64,000 nucleotides of DNA, from contig NZ_JASE01000005.1 in assembly GCF_000622325.1 (NCBI RefSeq), positions 620,001 through 684,000 on the forward strand, read 5' to 3'. Of the stretch, positions 18,101-27,653 are shown piece by piece (position 1 is the stretch's first letter; the number at the start of each line of letters is the position of its first letter). The notes below the pieces were generated by a model. It had not been told where the DNA came from and did not search any database. It saw only the letters and a program-made list of their open reading frames with translations. Origin of the DNA: Sulfitobacter geojensis (lineage in GTDB: Bacteria; Pseudomonadota; Alphaproteobacteria; Rhodobacterales; Rhodobacteraceae). A program made the position numbers and the translations under genes.

Positions 18101-19381
18101 ATGTCAAACACCGGAGTCCAAGCCCGTCGCAGCGCCGTCTACCTGCTGGACCAGATCCTAGGCGAAGACCCCCGCCTGATGTCGGAGTTGCTAGCCAGTG
18201 GTGTGCTGGACAAGCTTTCCCCCGATGACCGCGCCCGCGCCCAGCGTCTGGCCACGGAAACTTTGCGCGGTCTGGAACGCGCGGATCGCCTGTTGCAGAA
18301 ACATCTAAAGAAACCACCGGTACTGACGATCCAGAACGTGCTGCGCGTTGGCACTGTTGAGCTGTGTCAGGGCGGGGCCGCGCATGGTGTCGTCAACGCC
18401 ATGGTCAATCTGGTTGGCCAACACAATAAACTGAGCCATCTCAAGGGGCTGACCAACGCTGTTCTGCGCAAGATCGCGGCCGACGGCCCCGCCGCCTGGG
18501 ACGCCCTACGCGCGCCGCGTTTGCCGAAATGGCTGCGCGGCCCCTTGGCTGAGGCTTGGGGCGCAGACGCAATGGCCGCGATGGAAATCGCCCATTTTGC
18601 CGGTGCGCCGTTGGATCTAACGGCGAAAACGGATGCTGCCGCAGTGGCCGAAGCGACGGGCGGCACCTTGCTGCCGACCGGCTCGATCCGCATTACAAAC
18701 CCGGGGCAGGTGTCAACCATGGCCGGTTTTGCCTCCGGTGACTGGTGGGTGCAGGACGCCGCGGCCGCGGTCCCTGTGCAGATCCTGAAACCGCAAGCGG
18801 GCGAGACGATCCTTGATCTTTGCGCCGCACCCGGTGGGAAAACCATGCAAATCGCAGCCTCTGGTGCAGATGTCACTGCGGTGGACGATTCGTCGCCACG
18901 CATGCAACGGGTCAGCGAAAACCTTGCCCGTGTGGGGTTAAAGGCCAAGACCCTGACCAAAGATGTGCGCGCGGTCAAAGGCACGTTTGATGCCATTCTG
19001 CTGGATGCACCCTGCTCCGCCACCGGCACAATCCGCCGCCACGCGGATTTGCCCTATGCCAAGGACGGGTCCGAATTCGGCGATCTGATCGAGCTGCAAG
19101 GCGCGTTTATCGACCACGCATGGTCACTGCTGAAACCCGGCGGGCGTATGGTTTTTTGCACCTGTAGCTTGCTGCCCGACGAAGGCGAAGTGCAGGTGGA
19201 CGAAGCGCTGGAACGCCACGACGATATGAGCGTGGATCGTGACGCGCTGATGGTCGCGGGCATCCAGCCGGAATGGCTGACCTCCGAAGGCGGGTTGCGT
19301 CTGCGCCCTGACTATTGGTCCGAATTGGGCGGGATGGACGGGTTCTACGTCGTCTGCCTGCGCAAGGCGGCCCAGGCCTAA
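18101..19381 (+). CDS. rsmB: 16S rRNA (cytosine-C5)-methyltransferase, RsmB/NOP family
   Basis: The 426-residue protein has an N-terminal NusB-like RNA-binding domain (residues about 5-135) and a Rossmann methyltransferase domain. Motifs are 'ILDLCAAPGGKTMQIAA' for SAM, 'DAILLDAPCSATGTIRRHADL' (motif IV) and 'VFCTCSLLPDEGE' (motif VI, catalytic Cys near 355). RsmB methylates C967 of 16S rRNA. The ATG at 18101 has AGGA upstream. The stop overlaps the stop of the converging PhnD-like gene by 4 bp. Confidence 0.93.
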   Translation: MSNTGVQARRSAVYLLDQILGEDPRLMSELLASGVLDKLSPDDRARAQRLATETLRGLERADRLLQKHLKKPPVLTIQNVLRVGTVELCQGGAAHGVVNAMVNLVGQHNKLSHLKGLTNAVLRKIAADGPAAWDALRAPRLPKWLRGPLAEAWGADAMAAMEIAHFAGAPLDLTAKTDAAAVAEATGGTLLPTGSIRITNPGQVSTMAGFASGDWWVQDAAAAVPVQILKPQAGETILDLCAAPGGKTMQIAASGADVTAVDDSSPRMQRVSENLARVGLKAKTLTKDVRAVKGTFDAILLDAPCSATGTIRRHADLPYAKDGSEFGDLIELQGAFIDHAWSLLKPGGRMVFCTCSLLPDEGEVQVDEALERHDDMSVDRDALMVAGIQPEWLTSEGGLRLRPDYWSELGGMDGFYVVCLRKAAQA

Positions 19382-20121
19382 ACCGGCGGGTTTTCCACGG
19401 CCAGATAGGCCGCCTGCGGCACCTTGACGATCCCTTCAAGGCACAGGGATGTTCGGTGTGCCGGATCAAGGTTTTCGATCGCTTCCGCAACTGCGTCAAA
19501 CATCAGATCCGCATCCGCACCCTTGGCCGAGATATAGGCAAGTCCCGGTGTCGGTACGGTTCTGTCGATGACCCGCAAATCCTTGGCAAAGCTGTCAAAC
19601 CGCTGGATAAACCGCCATGTTTGCGCATCGACAACGGCAATGTCGGCCTCGCCCTGTGCGACCATGCGGGCCGATTGCGTATGTGCGCCGCTCGCTTGGC
19701 GATCACTAAACCAGAACCCGTGATCGCGCGCCCACAGATAGGCCGCCCCGTATCCCGATTGCGAACAATCCTGATTGAAAACAAACCGCGCGTCAGCAAA
19801 TTCGCCGACCCTTTCGCGCGGATCATCGGCACGCACCAGAACGACGCTGTTGTAATATCCCGCCGGACACCCCTCTAACGCGTAGTTCGCCGTGCCGATC
19901 AGGGTCACCTGCTCCGCCAGTGTTGCGCGGTAGGGCAGGCCGCAGGTCTGGCTGAAAACCAGATCAGGGGACAGCCACACCTCGAATTCGTCTCGGGTGT
20001 TGTCCATCGTTTCCGGCGTGTTGATGCCGCGCGCGCCGAATGAATCGCGCAGTACCGCCCAATATGCGGTGTTTTCCGCGTCCAGTTCGGGGCGGGCGTA
20101 CATCATCAGGCTGGCAATCAT
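19378..20121 (-). CDS. PhnD-like phosphate/phosphonate-type substrate-binding protein lacking a signal peptide
   Basis: The 247-residue protein resembles the periplasmic-binding fold of PhnD/phosphite-type proteins: 'LSPDLVFSQTCGLPYRATL', 'YYNSVVLVRADDP', 'FVFNQDCSQSGYGAAYLWAR' and 'VAQGEADIAVVDAQTWRFIQRF'. It begins directly with 'MIASLMMYARPEL', the first strand of the domain, so it has no export signal. AAGGAA stands before the ATG at 20121. No ABC permease or ATPase is adjacent. It may be a cytoplasmic ligand sensor or an orphan domain; the ligand is unknown. Confidence 0.75.
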   Translation of the reverse strand: MIASLMMYARPELDAENTAYWAVLRDSFGARGINTPETMDNTRDEFEVWLSPDLVFSQTCGLPYRATLAEQVTLIGTANYALEGCPAGYYNSVVLVRADDPRERVGEFADARFVFNQDCSQSGYGAAYLWARDHGFWFSDRQASGAHTQSARMVAQGEADIAVVDAQTWRFIQRFDSFAKDLRVIDRTVPTPGLAYISAKGADADLMFDAVAEAIENLDPAHRTSLCLEGIVKVPQAAYLAVENPPV

Positions 20122-20295
20122 CGGGTGTTCCTTATTCTCGTTGATGGCTGGTTATCGCAGGGGATGCGGGCGCAACAGGGGCAAATCCACCAAACCTGCC
20201 GATTGACCGGCCACCGGTTGAAAAACGGTGACACCCCCCTATTGGCGGTCTATGGTGCAGGCAAACGCCAGTAGAGCGTCAAGGGCAGTCGGAAT

Positions 20296-22044
20296 ATGTT
20301 CAACCTAACCTCACTCAAGGCGCGTCAGGCGCGGCTGTTGAATGCAGTCCATGCCACATTGGCCACGCGCACAACCGCAAGCGTCAAGGGTTTCGTGTCT
20401 TCCCCTGAACCGCGCACGATCGGGTCGTTTGCGCGTGGGCGGCAATTGATTGCAGGCAATTACCTTTTCGCAGGCACGTTGATCAATGCACCGGGTCATT
20501 CCTTGTGGGACGTCACGCCGCCGGATGCGAGTTATGCCGCTGATTTGCAAGGATTTTCATGGCTGGATGATCTTGCGGCGGTAGGCGATGCAGCCGCACG
20601 TGACGCCGCGCAAAGCTGGCTTTGGGGATGGATCGACAAGTTTGGTAAAGGGCGCGGACCAGGGTGGAGCCCCGATTTGACAGGGCGGCGGCTGATCCGC
20701 TGGATCAACCACGCATTGTTTGTGCTGCGCGGGCAGGAATCCGACGAAAGCCACGCGTTCTATCGCTCGCTGGTCCAACAAACCCAGTTTCTGTCGCGTC
20801 GCTGGCGCGGGGCAGCACCGGGCCTGCCGCGTTTCGAGGCGCTTACAGGTCTGATCTATGCCGGCCTCTCGCTTGAGGGTCAGGAAACTTTGGCCGACCC
20901 CGCGATCAAGGCGTTGGCGCGTGAATGCGCGGTGCAGATTGACGATCAGGGCGGCTTGCCCACCCGCAACCCCGAGGAATTGCTGGCCGTCTTTACCCTG
21001 CTGACCTGGGCCGCTGCGGCGCTTAGTGACGCGGGGCGCAGTTGTCCCAAGGATCACCTTGCCGCGATCGAGCGAATCGCGCCAACCCTCCGTTCCCTGC
21101 GCCATACCGATGGAGGGCTGGCACGGTTTCATGGTGGCGGGCGCGGGGCCGAGGGCTGGCTGGATCACGCCCTTGCCGCGAGCCGTATCAAAACCGCGCA
21201 GCCGGACGGGTTGGCGATGGGGTATGCGCGTCTGTCCGGCGGGCGCACCAGTATTGTGATCGACGCGGCCACCCCGCCAACCGGTGCCGCCAGTGCAAAC
21301 GCCCATGCCTCGACCCTCGCGTTCGAACTGACCTCGGGGCGGCGTCCCTTGGTGGTGAATTGCGGGTCCGGCGCATCCTTCGGGCTGGACTGGCGTCGCG
21401 CGGGCCGCGCCACCCCGTCGCATTCCACATTGTGCCTTGGCGGCTATTCCAGCGCCCGTCTGGCGGATCCCGACGCGGCAACCGGTGTCGAGGCGCTGAT
21501 CGGCGGGCCGACCCATGTGCCGGTGGAATTGTCGCCCCAACCGGATGGCATCAAGTTTCAGGGTGGTCATGACGGATATGTCACTTCGCACGGGTTGACC
21601 CATGCCCGCACGCTTGAGCTGACCTTTGACGGGCGCGGCCTTGCGGGCGAAGATATGCTGCTGGCGTTGGAAGATGTTGAAAAACGTCGTTTTGACGCAG
21701 CTCTCGATGCAGGAAAATTGAAAGGGCTTCGCTTTGACATCCGGTTCCATCTGCACCCGGATGTGGACGCCACGGTTGACCTCGGGGGGGCTGCAATCTC
21801 TATGGCGCTAAAGAGCGGGGAAATATGGGTTTTCCGCCATGATGGCACCCATAACCTGACGCTTGAACCGGGGGCTTACCTCGAAACCACACGGCTGAAA
21901 CCGCGCGCTGCGCAGCAAATTGTGCTCTCTGGCAGCGCTTTTACCTATGCCACACGTGTCCGCTGGTCCTTGTCCAAAGCGCAGGAAACTGCGATTGGCG
22001 TGCGAGACTTGTCGATGGACGAGCCGTATTTGAACGAAGACTGA
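20296..22044 (+). CDS. Heparinase II/III family protein
   Basis: The 582-residue protein has an N-terminal alpha/alpha-toroid (residues about 50-270, many Trp: 'FSWLDDL', 'SWLWGWIDKFG') and a C-terminal beta-sandwich beginning near residue 310 with 'YARLSGGRTSIVIDAATPP' and 'HSTLCLGG', as in heparinase II/III-like lyases. No signal peptide is visible. Such proteins cleave uronic-acid polysaccharides, but members beside purH in roseobacters have no proven substrate and may act on the cell's own envelope polymer. It lies 15 bp upstream of purH and is probably co-transcribed with it. Confidence 0.85.
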   Translation: MFNLTSLKARQARLLNAVHATLATRTTASVKGFVSSPEPRTIGSFARGRQLIAGNYLFAGTLINAPGHSLWDVTPPDASYAADLQGFSWLDDLAAVGDAAARDAAQSWLWGWIDKFGKGRGPGWSPDLTGRRLIRWINHALFVLRGQESDESHAFYRSLVQQTQFLSRRWRGAAPGLPRFEALTGLIYAGLSLEGQETLADPAIKALARECAVQIDDQGGLPTRNPEELLAVFTLLTWAAAALSDAGRSCPKDHLAAIERIAPTLRSLRHTDGGLARFHGGGRGAEGWLDHALAASRIKTAQPDGLAMGYARLSGGRTSIVIDAATPPTGAASANAHASTLAFELTSGRRPLVVNCGSGASFGLDWRRAGRATPSHSTLCLGGYSSARLADPDAATGVEALIGGPTHVPVELSPQPDGIKFQGGHDGYVTSHGLTHARTLELTFDGRGLAGEDMLLALEDVEKRRFDAALDAGKLKGLRFDIRFHLHPDVDATVDLGGAAISMALKSGEIWVFRHDGTHNLTLEPGAYLETTRLKPRAAQQIVLSGSAFTYATRVRWSLSKAQETAIGVRDLSMDEPYLNED

Positions 22045-22059
22045 CCAAAGGACCCACCC

Positions 22060-23646
22060 ATGACCGATCTGTATCCCGTCAAACGCGCCCTGCTTTCTGT
22101 TTCTGACAAGACCGGATTGGTCGAACTGGGCAAGGCATTGGTCGGCCACGGGGTTGAATTGCTGTCGACTGGCGGCACCGCAAAAGCGCTGCGCGAGGCG
22201 GGGCTGGATGTGAAAGACGTGGCCGAGGTCACAGGCTTTCCCGAAATGATGGATGGCCGTGTGAAAACACTGCATCCGGTGGTGCACGGCGGTTTGCTGG
22301 CGCTGCGCGATAACGATGAACATGTGGCAGCGATGGATGCGCATAACATCGGCGGCATCGATCTGGTGGTGGTGAACCTGTACCCGTTTGAAGAAACCGT
22401 GGCCAAGGGCGCGGACTATGCGACAGTGATCGAAAACATCGACATCGGTGGCCCCGCGATGATCCGTTCCGCGGCCAAGAACCACGGCTTTGTAAACGTC
22501 ATCGTCGATACCGAAGATTACGCCGCTGTGATCGCGGAACTGGACGCCAACAAGGGCGCGACCACCTATGCGCTGCGTCAGCGTCTGGCCCAGACCGCTT
22601 ATGCCCGTACGGCGGCTTATGACACCGCCGTCAGCACTTGGATGGCTGCGCAGGTCGGCGAAACACCGCGCCGTCGCACCTTTGGCGGAACATTGGCGCA
22701 AACGTTGCGCTATGGCGAAAACCCGCACCAGCAGGCGGCGTTCTATACCGACGGATCGAACCGCCCCGGCGTGGCAACGGCCAAACAGCATCAGGGCAAG
22801 GAATTGTCCTATAACAACATCAACGACACCGATGCGGCCTTTGAACTGGTCAGCGAATTTGATCCCGCTCAGGGTCCGGCCTGCGCGATCATCAAACACG
22901 CCAACCCGTGCGGCGTGGGCACCGGCGAGACAATGATCGAAGCCTACACCCGCGCGTTCGACTGTGACCGCACGTCGGCTTTCGGGGGCATCATCGCCTT
23001 GAATCAAACGCTGGACGGCGCCACCGCCGAAGCGATCAGCGGCATCTTTACCGAAGTGGTCATCGCGCCGGATGCCGATGCCGATGCGCTGGCGATCTTT
23101 GCCAAGAAAAAGAACCTGCGCCTGCTGACCACCAACGGTCTGGCCACACCTGACACGGCGCAATTGACCGCGCGACAGGTGTCCGGCGGCTGGCTGGTAC
23201 AGGACAAGGACGTGGGCCGGATCACCCGCGATGATTTGAAAGTCGTGACCAAACGCGCGCCATCCGAACAGGAACTCAGCGATCTGTTGTTCGCATGGAC
23301 CGTGGCGAAACACGTGAAATCCAACGCCATCATCTACGTCAAAGATGGCGCAACCGTGGGCGTAGGCGCAGGCCAGATGAGCCGCGTCGATTCAACCCGC
23401 ATCGCGGCACGCAAAGCGCAGGACATGGCCGAAGCGATGGGCCTGACCGCACCCTTGACCCAAGGCTCGGTTGTGGCGTCTGACGCCTTCTTTCCCTTCG
23501 CTGATGGTCTGATCACCGCCGCCGAAGCCGGCGCAACCGCGCTCATCCAGCCGGGCGGTTCCATGCGCGATGACGAAGTGATTGCCGCCGCAGATGAGGC
23601 GGGTCTTGCGATGGTGTTCACCAACATGCGCCACTTCCGGCACTAA
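22060..23646 (+). CDS. purH: Bifunctional AICAR formyltransferase/IMP cyclohydrolase
   Basis: The 528-residue enzyme catalyses the last two steps of purine synthesis. The N-terminal IMP cyclohydrolase domain starts '[19 protein letters not shown]' with '[11 protein letters not shown]'; the C-terminal formyltransferase domain carries '[12 protein letters not shown]' and the catalytic '[11 protein letters not shown]', then 'AFGGIIALN'. Length and order are typical. AAAGGA precedes the ATG. It sits 15 bp after the heparinase-like gene and 11 bp before lspA. Confidence 0.97.
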   Translation: MTDLYPVKRALLSVSDKTGLVELGKALVGHGVELLSTGGTAKALREAGLDVKDVAEVTGFPEMMDGRVKTLHPVVHGGLLALRDNDEHVAAMDAHNIGGIDLVVVNLYPFEETVAKGADYATVIENIDIGGPAMIRSAAKNHGFVNVIVDTEDYAAVIAELDANKGATTYALRQRLAQTAYARTAAYDTAVSTWMAAQVGETPRRRTFGGTLAQTLRYGENPHQQAAFYTDGSNRPGVATAKQHQGKELSYNNINDTDAAFELVSEFDPAQGPACAIIKHANPCGVGTGETMIEAYTRAFDCDRTSAFGGIIALNQTLDGATAEAISGIFTEVVIAPDADADALAIFAKKKNLRLLTTNGLATPDTAQLTARQVSGGWLVQDKDVGRITRDDLKVVTKRAPSEQELSDLLFAWTVAKHVKSNAIIYVKDGATVGVGAGQMSRVDSTRIAARKAQDMAEAMGLTAPLTQGSVVASDAFFPFADGLITAAEAGATALIQPGGSMRDDEVIAAADEAGLAMVFTNMRHFRH

Positions 23647-23657
23647 GGCAGATTCCG

Positions 23658-24167
23658 ATGCGCATCCTCTTTTGGTCAGCCTTCGCGGCATTCCTGATAG
23701 ATCAGGCCAGCAAATATCTGGTGATCCATTTGTGGGAACTGTGGCGGGTGCGCGAAATCGAAGTGCTGCCGCCCTACGTCAATTTTCGCTACGGTGAAAA
23801 TCGCGGCATCAATTTCGGCCTGTTCGGCGACGGGTCGGACACCAGCCGTTACATCCTGATCGGTGTTGCCCTCGCGATCTGCGCGGGGGTGCTTGTCTGG
23901 ATCGGGCGGGGGAAATTCGGCCTCAAGGAACGCATCAGCGCCGGTTTGCTCATCGGCGGGGCGCTGGCCAATGTGGTGGACCGGCTGGTCTATGGCTATG
24001 TGCTCGACTTCCTGAACAACTCCTTGCCGGGCTGGAATAACCCCTTTGTTTACAACATCGCGGATGTCTTTATCTTTGCCGGTGCCATCGGGTTGATCCT
24101 GTTTGCCGATGATGGCCGCAAAACAGCGAAAAAGACCGCCAAGACGACCGCGAAAAAACCCAAGTGA
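23658..24167 (+). CDS. lspA: Lipoprotein signal peptidase (signal peptidase II)
   Basis: The 169-residue inner-membrane aspartyl peptidase has four predicted transmembrane helices. Conserved 'YGENRGINFGLF' and the two catalytic aspartates Asp108 ('GALANVVDRL') and Asp136 ('YNIADVFIF') are present. It cleaves prolipoproteins before the lipid-modified Cys. The C-terminus is an odd Lys/Thr-rich tail of about 15 residues (KTAKKTAKTTAKKPK). A probable client, the DUF3035 lipoprotein, is encoded 51 bp downstream. Confidence 0.95.
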   Translation: MRILFWSAFAAFLIDQASKYLVIHLWELWRVREIEVLPPYVNFRYGENRGINFGLFGDGSDTSRYILIGVALAICAGVLVWIGRGKFGLKERISAGLLIGGALANVVDRLVYGYVLDFLNNSLPGWNNPFVYNIADVFIFAGAIGLILFADDGRKTAKKTAKTTAKKPK

Positions 24168-24218
24168 CATTGCCCGCCCGACCAAGGTATGAACAGGGCA
24201 CCCGTTAGGAGACGACAC

Positions 24219-24722
24219 ATGCGCCGTATCGCTTTACTTGTCCTGATCCCGCTGGCCCTCGGTGCCTGCGCCAACAAGGGTCTGCGCGATTTGCAAAATG
24301 TGTCGGACGGGCCGAACGAATTCATGTTGCAACCGGCCAAACCGCTGGAAGCCCCTGCAAGCTATAGCGATCTGCCGCCGCCCACACCGGGACAGGCCAA
24401 CCTGACCGACCGCTCTGCACTGAACGAGGGGATCACCGCATTTGGCGGCCGCCCCGAAGCGGCGGATGCCGGTATTCCGGCGAGTGATGGCGCGCTGGTA
24501 CAGCACGCATCGCGGCTTGGCGTTGCGCCTGATATCCGCGGCGATCTGGCCGAAAGTGACGCGCAGTTCCGCAAGCGCAAGGCGCGTTTCACGCAGTTCC
24601 GTATCGTCAAGGTCGACCGGTACAATCAGGCCTATCGCCGCGAAACGCTCGATGCCAGCAGCGAAGCCTCCCGCTGGCGGCGTGCCGGTGCGCGCACACC
24701 GTCCTACGCACCGGACGAGTAA
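24219..24722 (+). CDS. DUF3035 lipoprotein
   Basis: The 167-residue protein has a lipoprotein signal (residues 1-17) ending in the lipobox 'LALGAC', so Cys18 becomes lipidated. The mature part matches DUF3035, a family common in Rhodobacteraceae, with 'FMLQPAKPLEAPASYSDLPPP' and a basic C-terminal half. Function is unknown. The ATG at 24219 with TAGGAG at good spacing is preferred over an ATG at 24189. The order lspA-lipoprotein-two M16 peptidases suggests an envelope quality-control group, which is inference. Confidence 0.85.
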   Translation: MRRIALLVLIPLALGACANKGLRDLQNVSDGPNEFMLQPAKPLEAPASYSDLPPPTPGQANLTDRSALNEGITAFGGRPEAADAGIPASDGALVQHASRLGVAPDIRGDLAESDAQFRKRKARFTQFRIVKVDRYNQAYRRETLDASSEASRWRRAGARTPSYAPDE

Positions 24723-24838
24723 TCCGGGGCTGCGCCAGCGCGGGCACGGTCATAAAGCTTACAAATTTGTCATCTACCTTGAAACTACGCCCCAGTCGCG
24801 TAGGTCATTGTGCAGATGGTTTTATCAAAGGATCCGTG

Positions 24839-26182
24839 ATGTTCCGACTGCCGACGCTTGCAGCAATACTGGCATTTGCGCTGCCCCCGCTCATGGCGCA
24901 TGCCGCCGAAAACGAAGCGGTGACGTTTTTCACCCTTGAGAACGGCATGGACGTTGTTGTTGTCGAAGACCACCGCGCCCCTGCCGTGCAGCAAATGGTT
25001 TGGTATCGCGCAGGATCTGCGGATGAACCGAAAGGGTCGTCCGGTGTTGCGCATTTCCTTGAGCATCTGCTGTTCAAAGCAACCGACAAGATGGAATCGG
25101 GCGAGTTTTCCGCCACCGTTGCGGCCAACGGCGGGCGCGACAATGCCTTTACCAGTTATGATTACACCGCCTATTTCCAACGCATCGCCGCGGACCGTCT
25201 GGAACTGATGATGCAGATGGAAAGTGACCGGATGAAAAACATCCGCCTGACGCCTGAAAACATCCGCACCGAACGCGATGTGATTTTGGAAGAGCGCAAC
25301 CAGCGCACGGACAGCAACCCCAGCGCCCTGTTCAGCGAACAGATGAACGCCGCGCAATATCTGAACCACCGTTACGGCACGCCGGTGATCGGCTGGCGTC
25401 ACGAGATGGAAACGCTTGATCTGGAGGATGCGCTAGCGTTTTACGAGCTGTACTATTCCCCCAACAACGCGATCCTTGTGGTGTCGGGCGATGTTGATCC
25501 CGACAACGTGCGCGCGCTGGCCGAGAAATACTACGGCGTGATCCCCGCCAATCCCGACCTGCCCGAACGCCTGCGCACGCAAGAACCACCGCAAACCGCT
25601 GAACGGCGTCTGATTTTCCGTGATGCCCGCGTGGCGCAGCCCTATGTCAGCCGCGCCTATCTGGCACCTGAGCGGGACCCGGGCGCACAGGAAGAAGCGG
25701 CCGCATTGACCATTCTGGCGGAAATCCTTGGCGGGGGGACAACGTCCTTGCTGGCTGAAAAACTGCAATTCGACACCCAAATCGCCACCTATACAGGGGC
25801 GTTTTACCGCGGCTCGACGTTGGACGACACGGCCTTTGACCTGGTTGTCGTGCCTGCCGCTGGCGTGACCCTGCAAGAAGCAGAAGATGCGATGGACGCG
25901 GCGATGGACAGCTTTATGGAAACCGGTGTCGATCCTGAACAGCTTGACCGGATCAAACTGCAAATCCGCGCCGAACAAATCTATGCCCGCGACAATGCCG
26001 AAGGTGTTGCCAACCGCTATGGTTCGGCGCTTGCCATCGGGTTGACCGTTGAGGATGTACAAAACTGGCCTGACGTGCTGGACGCGGTCACGGCTGAAGA
26101 CATCATGCAAGTGGCCGAAAAAGTGTTCGACCGGCGGGCATCCGTCACCGGCTGGCTTATGAAAGAGGAGGCCGCGCAATGA
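24839..26182 (+). CDS. Secreted M16 family zinc metallopeptidase (active subunit)
   Basis: The protein has 447 residues from ATG 24839. A signal peptide (residues 1-23, ending 'MAHA') is followed by an insulinase-like domain with the inverted zinc motif HFLEH (His72, Glu75, His76) and a downstream 'ILEERNQR' that supplies the third ligand. The second half is the M16 C-terminal domain ('ILGGGTTSLLAEKL'). The start has AAAGGA; the frame runs 24 codons further upstream without one. Its stop overlaps the next gene's start as ATGA, and the pair should form an active/inactive heterodimer in the periplasm. Confidence 0.9.
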   Translation: MFRLPTLAAILAFALPPLMAHAAENEAVTFFTLENGMDVVVVEDHRAPAVQQMVWYRAGSADEPKGSSGVAHFLEHLLFKATDKMESGEFSATVAANGGRDNAFTSYDYTAYFQRIAADRLELMMQMESDRMKNIRLTPENIRTERDVILEERNQRTDSNPSALFSEQMNAAQYLNHRYGTPVIGWRHEMETLDLEDALAFYELYYSPNNAILVVSGDVDPDNVRALAEKYYGVIPANPDLPERLRTQEPPQTAERRLIFRDARVAQPYVSRAYLAPERDPGAQEEAAALTILAEILGGGTTSLLAEKLQFDTQIATYTGAFYRGSTLDDTAFDLVVVPAAGVTLQEAEDAMDAAMDSFMETGVDPEQLDRIKLQIRAEQIYARDNAEGVANRYGSALAIGLTVEDVQNWPDVLDAVTAEDIMQVAEKVFDRRASVTGWLMKEEAAQ

Positions 26183-27495
26183 GACTGTTTTACGCCCTTG
26201 CCCTCACGTTAATTGCGGCTTTGCCTGCGCGTGCAGAGGTCGACATCCAATCCGTCACCAGCCCCGGCGGGATTACCGCATGGCTGGTTGAAGAACCCTC
26301 TATTCCGTTCGTCGCACTTGAAATCCGCTTTCGCGGGGGCGCGTCCCTGGATGACCCCGAAAAACGTGGTGCGATCAATTTGATGACCGGTCTGCTGGAA
26401 GAAGGGGCGGGCGACATGGATGCCCGCGACTTCAGCCGTGCGCAGGAAGAACTTGCAACCAGCCTCGGCTTTGATGCCTCGCGCGATTCCGTGTCTATCT
26501 CGGCGCGTTTTCTGACCGAGAACCGCGAAGCCTCGATCGCCCTGTTGCGTGCGGCGCTTCACACACCGCGCTTTGATCAGGATGCGATTGATCGTGTGCG
26601 CGGGCAGGTGTTGTCGATCATTGAATCCGACAAGAAAGATCCAAATGACATCGCCAGCCGGACATTTGCAGGGATCGCTTATGGCGATCACCCCTATGCC
26701 CATCCGGTAAACGGCACCACCGAAAGCGTCACCGCTTTGACCCGTGACGATATTCTGGCCGCGCATAAATCGGTGTTTGCGCTCGATCAGATCTACGTCG
26801 GCGCGGTGGGGGACATTACGCCCGAAACGCTGGGCACCTTGCTGGATGATCTGCTGGGCGGCTTGCCGCAAACCGGTGCGCCGAAACCGCCGCGCGCGGA
26901 TGTGGATATTCCTGCCGGCGTCACGGTCGTTGATTTCCCGACACCGCAATCGGTCGCGGTCTTCGGGCACGACGGTATTTCCCAAAGCGATCCCGACTTT
27001 TTCGCGGCGCTGATCCTTAATCAGGTGCTGGGCGGTGGCTCGTTCGAAAGCCGCCTGATGAACGAAGTGCGCGAAAAGCGCGGGCTGACCTATGGTGTCT
27101 ATTCCTACCTTGCCTCGCGTGATCTGGCGGATGTCTACATGGGGTCGGTCAGTTCCTCGAATGACCGCATCAGCGAAGCCATAAATGTGATCCGCGATGA
27201 ATGGACAAAGGCCGCCGAGAACGGTGTGACGCAGGAAGAACTGGACGCGGCCAAGACCTATGTCACCGGCGCTTACCCGCTGCGGTTTGATGGCAACGGG
27301 CCGATTGCAAACATCCTTGTGGGGATGCAGATGCTGGGGTTGCCAATCGATTATATCCCGACCCGCAATGACAAAGTCGAAGCGGTGACGCTGGCGGATG
27401 TGAAACGGGTGGCAGGCGAATTGCTGGACCCCGAGAACCTGCATTTCGTGGTCGTCGGCCAGCCCGAGGGGCTGGAGACGACCGCCAGTGAATAA
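26179..27495 (+). CDS. Secreted M16 family protein without zinc motif (partner subunit)
   Basis: The 438-residue protein has a signal peptide ending near residue 19 ('LIAALPARA'). The insulinase fold is clear ('FRGGASLDDPEKRGAINLMTGLLEEG', 'VLGGGSFESRLMNEVREKRGLTYGVYSYL'), but the HxxEH motif is replaced by 'NLMTGLLEEG', so it should be catalytically dead. It keeps the R/Y pair in 'REKRGLTYGVYSY' that binds substrate in heterodimeric M16 enzymes and in mitochondrial processing peptidase. It overlaps the active subunit gene by 4 bp. A terminator follows 43 bp downstream. Confidence 0.9.
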   Translation: MRLFYALALTLIAALPARAEVDIQSVTSPGGITAWLVEEPSIPFVALEIRFRGGASLDDPEKRGAINLMTGLLEEGAGDMDARDFSRAQEELATSLGFDASRDSVSISARFLTENREASIALLRAALHTPRFDQDAIDRVRGQVLSIIESDKKDPNDIASRTFAGIAYGDHPYAHPVNGTTESVTALTRDDILAAHKSVFALDQIYVGAVGDITPETLGTLLDDLLGGLPQTGAPKPPRADVDIPAGVTVVDFPTPQSVAVFGHDGISQSDPDFFAALILNQVLGGGSFESRLMNEVREKRGLTYGVYSYLASRDLADVYMGSVSSSNDRISEAINVIRDEWTKAAENGVTQEELDAAKTYVTGAYPLRFDGNGPIANILVGMQMLGLPIDYIPTRNDKVEAVTLADVKRVAGELLDPENLHFVVVGQPEGLETTASE

Positions 27496-27538
27496 AAGGT
27501 AAACGGGTAAGCTATCCGTTTGGTGTGAAACAAAAAAC

Positions 27539-27569
27539 ACGGGCTGTCCCCATCGGGACGGCCCGTTTT
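27539..27569 (+). terminator. Rho-independent terminator after the M16 pair
   Basis: A 12-bp stem (27539-27550 with 27555-27566, one G-T pair) with loop CATC is followed by TTTT. It ends the lspA-M16 transcript before the converging ALDH gene. Confidence 0.8.
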
Positions 27570-27595
27570 GATGTGTGACGTTGGCACCGGGCGCA

Positions 27596-27639
27596 AAATC
27601 CTTTCAAGGATTTAGGTCAGCATTTTGAAAATGCTGACC
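27596..27639. repeat. Tandem palindromes downstream of the ALDH16-type gene
   Basis: AAATCCTT (27596-27603) pairs with AAGGATTT (27606-27613), and an 11-bp arm at 27615-27625 pairs perfectly with 27629-27639 around TGA. Read on the minus strand they start 14 bp after the ALDH stop codon, and TTTT follows the second hairpin, so they may act as a terminator. A paired-palindrome form suggests a dispersed intergenic element. Confidence 0.6.
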
Positions 27640-27653
27640 TCCGGCTGCGGGTG

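Noticed and set aside
21808..23313. 501-codon minus-strand frame opposite purH
   Set aside because: purH is complete and conserved; the antisense frame is a shadow.
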